Source: Mayfieldus sp963841445 | GTDB lineage: Bacteria > Actinomycetota > Thermoleophilia > Solirubrobacterales > 70-9 | Direction of reading: 5' to 3' | Length of the DNA: 64,000 nt | NCBI GenBank assembly: GCA_963841445.1 | Contig: CAWJCP010000002.1 | Location: 1,178,001-1,242,000, forward strand | Part shown: piece by piece, positions 57,419 through 64,000 of the stretch | How positions within the stretch are numbered: position 1 is the stretch's first letter | Layout: every line of letters begins with the position of its first letter | The notes under the pieces: generated by a model | What the model saw: the letters and a program-made list of their open reading frames with translations, nothing else | Databases searched by the model: none | Told to the model about the DNA's origin: nothing | Translations under genes and position numbers: made by a program

Positions 57419-59145
57419 CCGAACGTGAATGCGTAGCCGGAGACCCCCGGAGCGAAGTCAAGGGTCAGCGTATGACGCTCGACCCTCGGCAGGTCGACGA
57501 GGCCATAGAGACGCTGACGGTTGACGGTGACCACGCCGTCGCGGACGTCCGCCCCGGCCAGCTTGTTCGGGATCGGGTGCCCGTCGAGCTGCACGCGGAG
57601 GGACTTCGGCCCGCGCTTCGACCCCAACACGAGATAGACCCGCCGGGCCCCGAACTCGAGGCCGAGCCGGGCCCCGCTCACCGCGGTCGCCGAATCGGCC
57701 TTGATGCGCCAGCGACCGCCGTAGCCGAGGTTGTCGTCGGGAAGCTTCGGGTCGCGCGCGAGCTTGTAGGCGTGGATGCCGGGCGGCAAAGGGCCGTTCG
57801 CCACCCGTTCGGCGCGGGCGCCACCGAGATAGCTCTCCGGCGTCGTCAGCCCCCTCGACGGCACCTCGGCCCGAACCGAAGTCGTCCTGCCGAGGCGAGC
57901 GTCGCCGCGCTCGGCGAGCAGCGAGCGGATCGCGCTCTCGGTCGTCCCGTAGTCGCCTTCGCCGAAGTGCACGTAGCGGATCCGGCCCCGGGCATCGATC
58001 AGGTACTTGGCCGGCCAATACTGGTTCGCGTAGGCGTTCCAGGTCCCGTAGTCGTTGTCCTGCACCACCGGGTAGGTGAGATCGTTCTGGGAAATCGCGC
58101 TCGCGACGTTCCCGGCCTCTTTCTCGAACGGGAACTCCGGAGTGTGCACGCCGACCACAGTCAGCCCGTCCCGCCGGTACTTGCGGTACAGGGCCTCGAC
58201 GTGGGGAAGGGTGCGCAGGCAGTTGATGCAGGTGTAGGTCCAGAAATCGATCAGCACCACGCGGCCGCGCAGCCCCGGGATCGAGAGCGGCTTGTCGCCG
58301 GTGTTGAACCACTGCTGGGTGTCGGCGAAGTTCGGCGCTTTCGCCAGCACCGGCAGGCTGCTGCCGCTGCGCGCCTGTTCCTCCCCCGCCGCCTCCCGTA
58401 CGTGGCCTCCGCGCAAATCCGCGAGGTCGCTCTGGACCGCGGAGCTGTCCTCGATCGACTTCGTCGGGTTGACGAGGAATCTGGGAGCCGAGCGCGCCAG
58501 CGCCGTCTCGAAGCGCATGTCGACGTTGGTCGCCAGCAGGACCGCGACCGCGATCATCAGCGCCCCCATCGCGAAGGTGACCTTGCCGCGCACCGGGGCG
58601 AGCCGACCGGTGACCTTGCGGCCGCCGAGCAGGATCGCGTAGATCACCGCCGCCGAGCCGATCCCGTAGGCGAAGGCGACCAGCAGCTTGCCGAGGGTGA
58701 AGTGCTGCGAGGCGGAGACCGTGATCACCCCGGCGAGGATCGGGCCCGCGCAGGGCGCGTAGACGAAGCCGAGGCTCGAGCCGAGCAACAGCCCGCCCCA
58801 GAAGCCGTCGCCGCGGTATCCGTCCGGAGCCTTGACGAGGCGGCTGGCGAAGGCCTCGACGCGGTCCGAGAGCGGTGGGATCAGCAGCAGCAGCCCGAAC
58901 GCGAAGAGCACGACGATCGCCAGGTTGCGGGTGAAGTCGTTGGGCAGGCCGAGCGCGTCGATCACGTAGACCAGCGCCACGGTGGCGAAGGTGAACGAGA
59001 GCGCCAGGCCGGTGGCGACGCCGAGCGGGCGGCGGCGCCCGCCCGTGAGGCCGGCGGAGAGCACCGCGGGCAGCACCGGCAGCACGCAGGGCGAAAGGGC
59101 GGTGCCCGCCCCGGCGAGCAGCGCGAAGAGGATCAGCAGGGCCAT
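57415..59145 (-). CDS. DipZ-like CcdA-thioredoxin fusion protein
   Basis: 576 residues. Residues 1-210 are CcdA, six helices with redox cysteines in TALSPCVLPVLPAVLS and FVYAPCAGPILAG. Residues ~265-400 are a periplasmic-side TlpA-type thioredoxin with FWTYTCINCLRTLPHVEALY (CINC), and YPVVQDNDYGTWNAYAN. The remainder (~430-576) is a beta-rich module similar to the C-terminal domain of mycobacterial DipZ. Transfers reductant across the membrane to exported proteins. Its stop overlaps the convergent methyltransferase by a shared CTAG. Confidence 0.92.
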   Translation of the reverse strand: MALLILFALLAGAGTALSPCVLPVLPAVLSAGLTGGRRRPLGVATGLALSFTFATVALVYVIDALGLPNDFTRNLAIVVLFAFGLLLLIPPLSDRVEAFASRLVKAPDGYRGDGFWGGLLLGSSLGFVYAPCAGPILAGVITVSASQHFTLGKLLVAFAYGIGSAAVIYAILLGGRKVTGRLAPVRGKVTFAMGALMIAVAVLLATNVDMRFETALARSAPRFLVNPTKSIEDSSAVQSDLADLRGGHVREAAGEEQARSGSSLPVLAKAPNFADTQQWFNTGDKPLSIPGLRGRVVLIDFWTYTCINCLRTLPHVEALYRKYRRDGLTVVGVHTPEFPFEKEAGNVASAISQNDLTYPVVQDNDYGTWNAYANQYWPAKYLIDARGRIRYVHFGEGDYGTTESAIRSLLAERGDARLGRTTSVRAEVPSRGLTTPESYLGGARAERVANGPLPPGIHAYKLARDPKLPDDNLGYGGRWRIKADSATAVSGARLGLEFGARRVYLVLGSKRGPKSLRVQLDGHPIPNKLAGADVRDGVVTVNRQRLYGLVDLPRVERHTLTLDFAPGVSGYAFTFG

Positions 59146-59233
59146 TGCCAGGTATTTCGGATCGCAGGCGGCGCTGGTTCAGCGGTTCGCGACGGGTGGG
59201 CGCCGATCTGCATCTTCGTCAAAATGATTCTCT

Positions 59234-59806
59234 GTGAACCAACGGCGCAGCTCGCTCCCCATTGCAGCGGCGCTGTTGCTCAGCGTACCGATGGTCGCCT
59301 GCGGCGCCGACTCTTCAGCGCCTCCGCGCCGTGTCGGGCTCCGCGCGGCCTGCGCGCGGATTCCCGTGGCGCGGGTCGCTGTGCTGGTCCGCGACGCCGG
59401 CGGCGGCCCTCCGGCGCCGCTGCAGCGCCGCAGCGGCGGCTCGGCAGCCCTCAGCGGCTGCGCTTTCAAGGCCCACGGCGTCAACGCCGAGCTCAGCCTC
59501 GACGCCAACCACGACGCCGTCCGCGGCTACTTCAACCGCATCACCGAGTTCAGCCAGTTCAGCTCCAACAGCCCGGATCTTCGTCCGCAACCGGTCGCCG
59601 GGGTCGGGGATCGCGGCACGCCGGGCTACGGTGCCAACTGGGTGCCGGGGCTCGACCAGCTCTTCTCGGTTCGCGACCGCAGGGCATTGATCGCGACCTT
59701 CTACGTGCGCGGTGCCTCGGAGACCCAACTGCGAAGCGGGGCGATCGCCCTCAGCCGGCTTGCCTACAAGGCGCTCGGCTCGCCTCGTCACGCGGGCTCG
59801 GGCTGA
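59234..59806 (+). CDS. Putative lipoprotein of unknown function
   Basis: 190 residues from GTG 59234. Signal peptide with a lipobox-like VPMVACGAD, so the processed form would start at Cys23. Further cysteines at RAACARIP and SGCAFKAHG could form a disulfide. Middle part has NAELSLDANHDAVRGYFNRI and GANWVPGLDQLFSVRDRR. No family recognised. Divergent from the dipZ-like gene. Confidence 0.6.
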   Translation: MNQRRSSLPIAAALLLSVPMVACGADSSAPPRRVGLRAACARIPVARVAVLVRDAGGGPPAPLQRRSGGSAALSGCAFKAHGVNAELSLDANHDAVRGYFNRITEFSQFSSNSPDLRPQPVAGVGDRGTPGYGANWVPGLDQLFSVRDRRALIATFYVRGASETQLRSGAIALSRLAYKALGSPRHAGSG

Positions 59807-59879
59807 TTGCGCTCATCGCGCAGGATCGCGAACGCGATCGCCGGGAAGGCGACCGCGACGACGAAGCTGAAGTCGGGCA

Positions 59880-61025
59880 CTAACCGCCCTCTGCGGCCGC
59901 GCCGCCTCGCACGCGGTAAAGCTTCACCGACCCAATGCCCTTCAGCTTCCGCTCGCCGGCAAACGAGAATCGAAAGCTGTCCTCTCCCAGCGCCTCCTTG
60001 GCCTCCTCGCTCGCCAGCACGCTCCCGGGCCGCGCGACGCCGGTTATGCGGCTCGCAAGGTTCACCGGGGCGCCGTAGAAGTCGCCGCCGCGACCGACCG
60101 CCAGCCCATAGGCGAGACCGACCCGCAGGGGCGGAAACTCCTCGCCCTCCGCATTGGCGGCGTCGATCAGGGCCAGCGCTGCATCGCCGATCGGCTCGGC
60201 CTCGGTGGAGACGAGCATCGCCGCGTCTCCGATCGTCTTCACGAGGCGGACCGGCGGCTCGGCGATCGATGTGGCCAGATCCTCCAGCCGCGCCGCCACC
60301 AGGCCGAGCTCTTCGACGTCGATGCGCTCGCCCAGCTTCGTGAAGTCGACCAGGTCGGCGAAGCAGACTGAGATCTCGTTGGCCTTCCCGACCTCGCCGC
60401 TGGCCAGGTCCGCGGCCCCGATCACGTCGCCACGCACCTGCTCGATCAGGTGCCTCTGGAGGGCATAGGTCAGCACCGGCGTCAGCTGCGGGAGCATCGT
60501 CTGCGCCGCCGCCTCGAAACGATGGGCGAGCTCATATTCGTCATCGTCGTCCTGCACCAGCGTGCGGATGAAGAGCTCGCGGTTTGCCTGCGCGATGCGC
60601 GCCATCGCCATCCCGATCGTGCGCGCGACCTGCATCATCTCCGCCTCCGGAAGGCCGAGGTCGCGGAACGCGTTCAGCTGCCTGGCCGCCTCGAGGTCTG
60701 CCTCGCCGAGCACCTCTTCGGAGGGGTCGGGGTTGGGGATGCCGAGCGCCCGGTTCCAGCGCTGGAGAACGTCGAGGTCGACACCGGACTCCGCGGCGAG
60801 CTCATTGGAGCTGTACCTCGCGCCCCGACCGATCAGGGCACGCTCCACGGGCAGCAGAGCCAGCCGGCCCGCCGCCGCCGCTTCGCGCAGCTCCGCCAAC
60901 GAAACTCCGTCGTCGGCGAGCCGTCCGAGCAGCTTCAGGCGCGCCTTGCGGGCGTCGCCGTCGACACCCTCGAGGAGTCCCTCGGCTTCGAAGTCGATCT
61001 CGGGCACCGGGGGATTCTCCCCCAC
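59880..61025 (-). CDS. Class III adenylate/guanylate cyclase with Rv1264-like regulatory domain
   Basis: 381 residues from GTG 61025 (VGENPPVPEIDFEAEG). The N-terminal half, helical with DARKARLKLLGRLADDGVSL and LQRWNRALGIPNPDPSEE, resembles the autoinhibitory pH-sensing domain of Mycobacterium Rv1264. The catalytic domain has FADLVDFTKLGE (metal Asp), VKTIGDAAMLVS (second Asp) and GDFYGAPVNLASRITG (transition-state Asn and Arg). All catalytic residues are in place. Longer open frame to 61283 overlaps ggt and is shadow. Confidence 0.88.
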   Translation of the reverse strand: MGENPPVPEIDFEAEGLLEGVDGDARKARLKLLGRLADDGVSLAELREAAAAGRLALLPVERALIGRGARYSSNELAAESGVDLDVLQRWNRALGIPNPDPSEEVLGEADLEAARQLNAFRDLGLPEAEMMQVARTIGMAMARIAQANRELFIRTLVQDDDDEYELAHRFEAAAQTMLPQLTPVLTYALQRHLIEQVRGDVIGAADLASGEVGKANEISVCFADLVDFTKLGERIDVEELGLVAARLEDLATSIAEPPVRLVKTIGDAAMLVSTEAEPIGDAALALIDAANAEGEEFPPLRVGLAYGLAVGRGGDFYGAPVNLASRITGVARPGSVLASEEAKEALGEDSFRFSFAGERKLKGIGSVKLYRVRGGAAAEGG

Positions 61026-61053
61026 GCCGAAGTCACCGAGGCGCTGCGGAGCT

Positions 61054-62595
61054 TCAGTCGACGACGACGACGGCGCCGCCCCGGCGCGGGTCGCCGCCTC
61101 CTTCCAGCCTGCCGTCGGCGTCCCGCGCGACCGCCTGAACGCCGCCGAAGAAGAGGTTGGGGGCGCGCCAGCGGGCGATCCCGACCCCCCGCTCCTCGAG
61201 CCGCTCAAGCGCCGCCTCGTCGATCCCCGGCTCGGCCTGCACGACGCCATCCTCGAAGTGAAGCCGCGGCGCCCGCACCGCATCGGCGGCGCTCATCCCG
61301 TCGACGACCAGCCGCTGCGCCGTCTGCAGGATCGCGGAGCGGATCCGGTTCGAGCCGGCGCTGCCGAGGCCGGCGACGATCTCTCCGTCTCGCATGACCA
61401 GAGTCGGCGCCATCATTGACGGCATCCGGCGGCCGGGCGCGGCGCGGTGAAAGCCGAGCGGGTTCAGGTCCTGCTCGCCGAGCATGTTGTTCAGCACCAC
61501 CCCGGTGCCCGGGACGACCACCCCCGAGCCGGAGCCGTTCGAGCAGGTCACCGAGGCGCAGCGGCCGTCGGAGTCGAGCACCGCGAGGTGGGTGGTCGAG
61601 CCCAGCGCGTCGTCAGGCGGCTCGCCACCCGTGGTTGCGCTGCGCAGCCCTTGCGCCGTCTCGTCGAGCTCCTCGGGGTCGAGGAACAGCTCCGCGAACC
61701 CTTCCTCGTAGAGGCCCTCCTGAAAGCGCTCGCCGCGGCTCTGCTGGGCCGCCTGCATCGCCGCCACCATCGCTTCCACCCCACCCTCGTCCAACCGCTC
61801 CAGCAGCTCCAGGCAGAACGCGATCAGCACTCCGCCCGAGGACGGCGGCGGGTTGGTGAGCACCTCGGTGCCGCGGAACCCCGCCCGCACCGGCTCACGC
61901 TCGATCGCCTCGTAGGCGGCCAGGTCCGCGGGCGAGACGGTCCCGCCCATCTCGGTGACCCACTCCGCCAGCGCCGCCCCGACCTCGCCCTCATAGAAGG
62001 GCTCGGCGCCCTCGGCCCCATAGCGCTCCAGGGCCTCAGCGAGATCGGGGAAGCGAAAGGTGTCGCCCTCGACGAGGGCGCGGCCGGCGGGGGCGTAGAG
62101 CGCCTGGCCCTCCTCGTAGCGATTCAGGATCGGCGCGAGGATCTTGAAGATGTAGGCCTGCATCGCGTTCACCGGCACGCCCTCCCAGGCGAGGTCGATC
62201 GCGGGCCTCACGAGCTGCCCCAGGGGCGCGGTGCCGAAGCGCCGCAGCGCGTGCGCGAGGCCGGCGGCGGTTCCCGGGATCCCGCAGGAGGCGGCGCCGA
62301 CGTAGAAGGTCTGCGGGGTCTGCTCGAAGTAGACGTCGATCGGCTCCAGCTCCGCTTGCCGCTCGACCCCGCCCAACCCCGGCGCCTGAACGAAGAAGTC
62401 GATCAGAACGTCCCCTTGCTCGGGATCGTGGACGAGCATGAAGCCGCCGGCTCCGAAGCCGGTCAAGGGGCTCTCGGTCGCGAACGACGCCAGCACGGCC
62501 GCCACGGCGGCGTCGACCGCGTTGCCGCCCTCGCGCAGCAGATTCGCGCCGGCTTCCGCCGTCAGCGGGTGCCCGGCGGCGACGACTCCTCTCAC
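61054..62595 (-). CDS. ggt: Gamma-glutamyltransferase
   Basis: Ntn hydrolase that cleaves itself before a Thr. The cleavage site is at GSTTHLAVLDSDGRCASVTC, nucleophile Thr near residue 337; GSGSGVVVPGTGVVLNNML follows. N-terminal AAGHPLTAEAGANLLREGGN is characteristic. 513 residues, without an obvious signal peptide, so probably cytoplasmic. It lies 11 bp after ftsZ. Confidence 0.92.
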   Translation of the reverse strand: MRGVVAAGHPLTAEAGANLLREGGNAVDAAVAAVLASFATESPLTGFGAGGFMLVHDPEQGDVLIDFFVQAPGLGGVERQAELEPIDVYFEQTPQTFYVGAASCGIPGTAAGLAHALRRFGTAPLGQLVRPAIDLAWEGVPVNAMQAYIFKILAPILNRYEEGQALYAPAGRALVEGDTFRFPDLAEALERYGAEGAEPFYEGEVGAALAEWVTEMGGTVSPADLAAYEAIEREPVRAGFRGTEVLTNPPPSSGGVLIAFCLELLERLDEGGVEAMVAAMQAAQQSRGERFQEGLYEEGFAELFLDPEELDETAQGLRSATTGGEPPDDALGSTTHLAVLDSDGRCASVTCSNGSGSGVVVPGTGVVLNNMLGEQDLNPLGFHRAAPGRRMPSMMAPTLVMRDGEIVAGLGSAGSNRIRSAILQTAQRLVVDGMSAADAVRAPRLHFEDGVVQAEPGIDEAALERLEERGVGIARWRAPNLFFGGVQAVARDADGRLEGGGDPRRGGAVVVVD

Positions 62596-62606
62596 AAGGC
62601 CCGGCC

Positions 62607-64000
62607 CTAGCCGGGGAGAAACTCGGGCACTTCGACGCCGCCGAGGTCATCGGCGCGCGCCGGCTTCGCCGGCTCGCCCTTGGTGCGGCGGATCCTCGGC
62701 TCCTCGACCTGGCGCCGCGGCCGAGCCTTGCCGTCGAAGCGGGTCGCGACCACAGTCACCCACACCTGGTCGTGAAGCTCCTCATCGATGTTTGCCCCGA
62801 AGATGATGTTGGCCTCGGGGTGGGCGGCCTCGCCAACCACCTTCGCCGCCTCGCTCACCTCGATCAGGGAGATGTCGGGGCCGCCGGTGATCGAGAGCAG
62901 GATCGAGCGCGCGCCCTCCACGGAGGTCTCGAGCAGCGGCGAGGAGATCGCCTTCTCGGCCGCGGCCATCGCACGGCCCTCGCCGGTCGACATGCCGATC
63001 CCGAGCAGGGCCTGCCCGGCGTCCGACATGATCGAGCGCACGTCCGCGAAGTCGAGGTTGATCAACGCCGGCAGGGTGACCAGGTCGGAGATGCCCTGCA
63101 CGCCCTGGCGCAGCACGTCATCGGCGACCTCGAAGGCATCGACCATCGAAGTCTGCTCGTCGAGCACCGAGAGAAGCTTGTCGTTGGGCACGATGATCAG
63201 GGTGTCGACCTCATTGGCCAGGGCCTCGACACCCTTTTGCGCCATGCCCTGTCGGCGCGAGCCCTCGAAGGAGAACGGCCGGGTCACGATGCCGACGGTC
63301 AAGGCCCCGACTTCGCGCGCGAGGCGGGCGACGACCGGGGCCGCCCCGGTGCCGGTGCCGCCGCCGGCTCCGGCGGCGACGAAGACCATGTCCGAGCCCT
63401 TCAGCAAGCGCTTGATCTTGTCCTGCTCGTCGAAGGCCGCCCGATGGCCGAGCTCGGGATCGGCGCCGGAGCCGAGGCCCTTGGTGGTCTCGGCGCCGAT
63501 GTGGACGGTGACGTCGGCGGTGCAGACCTGCAGCGACTGAAGATCGGTGTTGACAGCCATGAACTCGACCCCTGGGATCTGGGTCTCGACCATGCGATTG
63601 ATCGCGTTCACCCCGGCGCCGCCAACACCGATCACGCGGATGATCGGGCTGCGTGGACCGGCCGCGGCGGGCTGATACTCCGGCTCCTCGCGGCCCCAGC
63701 GGGGCGTGTTGACCTCGGGTGCGTTGCGGTCGGCAAAGATTCGCTGCAGCCGGTCCTTTGCCCCCGGGGCTGTCGCGGTCTCGACCTCGCGCATCTGTGG
63801 GGGCGGGCTTGGGTCGGGCTCCGGAGGACCCGGCGGAGTCGGGGGATCGGGCTGGGGCGGCGGCGCAGGATCGGGCGAAGGAGCCGGGGGCTGCGGAGTC
63901 TCGGCCCGCGGGGAGACCGGGTCATCGCGGCCGAAGCGGGGAGAATCCGCCGACTGCTCGGGAGCCTCCTCCGCCCCGAGGTCAGGTGCCTCGGGCGGAT
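62607..64000 (-). CDS. ftsZ: Cell division protein FtsZ with long proline-rich N-terminal extension (5' end outside window)
   Basis: Tubulin-like GTPase forming the division ring. GTPase motifs: RVIGVGGAGVNAINRM, the tubulin signature AAGAGGGTGTGAAPVVA, NLDFADVRSIMSD and GANIDEELHDQVWVTVVATR. The C-terminal binding peptide is VEVPEFLPG after a short linker. An ATG at 63794 would give 395 residues, yet the same frame is open without a stop to the window edge and reads as Pro/Glu/Asp-rich sequence. That part contains SPRFGRDDP, echoing TPRWGREEP just before the GTPase domain. The true start is therefore probably further upstream. Confidence 0.93.
   Translation of the reverse strand, partial: PPEAPDLGAEEAPEQSADSPRFGRDDPVSPRAETPQPPAPSPDPAPPPQPDPPTPPGPPEPDPSPPPQMREVETATAPGAKDRLQRIFADRNAPEVNTPRWGREEPEYQPAAAGPRSPIIRVIGVGGAGVNAINRMVETQIPGVEFMAVNTDLQSLQVCTADVTVHIGAETTKGLGSGADPELGHRAAFDEQDKIKRLLKGSDMVFVAAGAGGGTGTGAAPVVARLAREVGALTVGIVTRPFSFEGSRRQGMAQKGVEALANEVDTLIIVPNDKLLSVLDEQTSMVDAFEVADDVLRQGVQGISDLVTLPALINLDFADVRSIMSDAGQALLGIGMSTGEGRAMAAAEKAISSPLLETSVEGARSILLSITGGPDISLIEVSEAAKVVGEAAHPEANIIFGANIDEELHDQVWVTVVATRFDGKARPRRQVEEPRIRRTKGEPAKPARADDLGGVEVPEFLPG

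Overview
The window is GC-rich, gene-dense DNA from an actinobacterium, most likely of the class Thermoleophilia (Solirubrobacterales or a relative). The basis is the gene order, which follows the actinobacterial rpmE-prfA-prmC-tsaC-wecA-atp series, together with very high third-position GC and two short secreted proteins that share a Pro-Ser-Pro-Ala-Met-Val signal segment, which I associate with that lineage. The class-level placement is inference; the phylum is well supported. About 62 genes are visible. No rRNA, tRNA, CRISPR array, insertion sequence or prophage was seen.

Positions 1-7412 (all minus strand) hold sugar-nucleotide and cell-envelope genes (two NDP-sugar pyrophosphorylases, a PGI/PMI-type isomerase, a nucleotide-sugar dehydrogenase, an LCP cell-wall ligase) with adenosylhomocysteinase among them. 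An M20 peptidase follows. Positions 8513-16181 are a complete F-type ATP synthase operon (atpZ, atpI, atpB, E, F, H, A, G, D, C). A four-copy tandem repeat (16349-16615) separates it from wecA.

Positions 16611-23303 carry lipid-linked glycan genes (wecA, asnB, a sugar transferase, a DUF354 glycosyltransferase-like protein) and glyA. Positions 23824-29304 carry tsaC, a GH84 enzyme, prmC, prfA, a DUF1385 membrane protein and rpmE.

Positions 29371-33007 read on the plus strand: an alpha/beta hydrolase, a small secreted protein and a GGDEF/HD-GYP protein. A second repeat array (33026-33195) sits at the end of the ETF-quinone oxidoreductase gene. From there to 51861 the theme is acyl-CoA and alcohol oxidation: ETF-QO, etfA, etfB, a B12-dependent acyl-CoA mutase in two subunits with its MeaB chaperone, thiolase, a GMC alcohol oxidase, an aldehyde dehydrogenase and an acyl-CoA dehydrogenase. 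Electrons from the dehydrogenase would pass through EtfAB to ETF-QO and the quinone pool.

Positions 51878-57418 resemble the mycobacterial Rv3030-Rv3034c neighbourhood for methylated glucose polysaccharides: hexapeptide acyltransferase, GT4 glycosyltransferase, GH57 branching enzyme and methyltransferases. The end of the window has a DipZ-like CcdA-thioredoxin fusion, a lipoprotein, a class III cyclase, gamma-glutamyltransferase and ftsZ, which has a long proline-rich N-terminal extension running off the edge.

Three genes (the sugar pyrophosphorylase at 1-543, atpD and the acyl-CoA dehydrogenase) contain six apparent single-base insertions in total. Assembly error is the simplest explanation. 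The least explained structures are the stop-codon-adjacent hairpin repeats, the 17-bp inverted repeat at 48755-48893 and the FtsZ extension.
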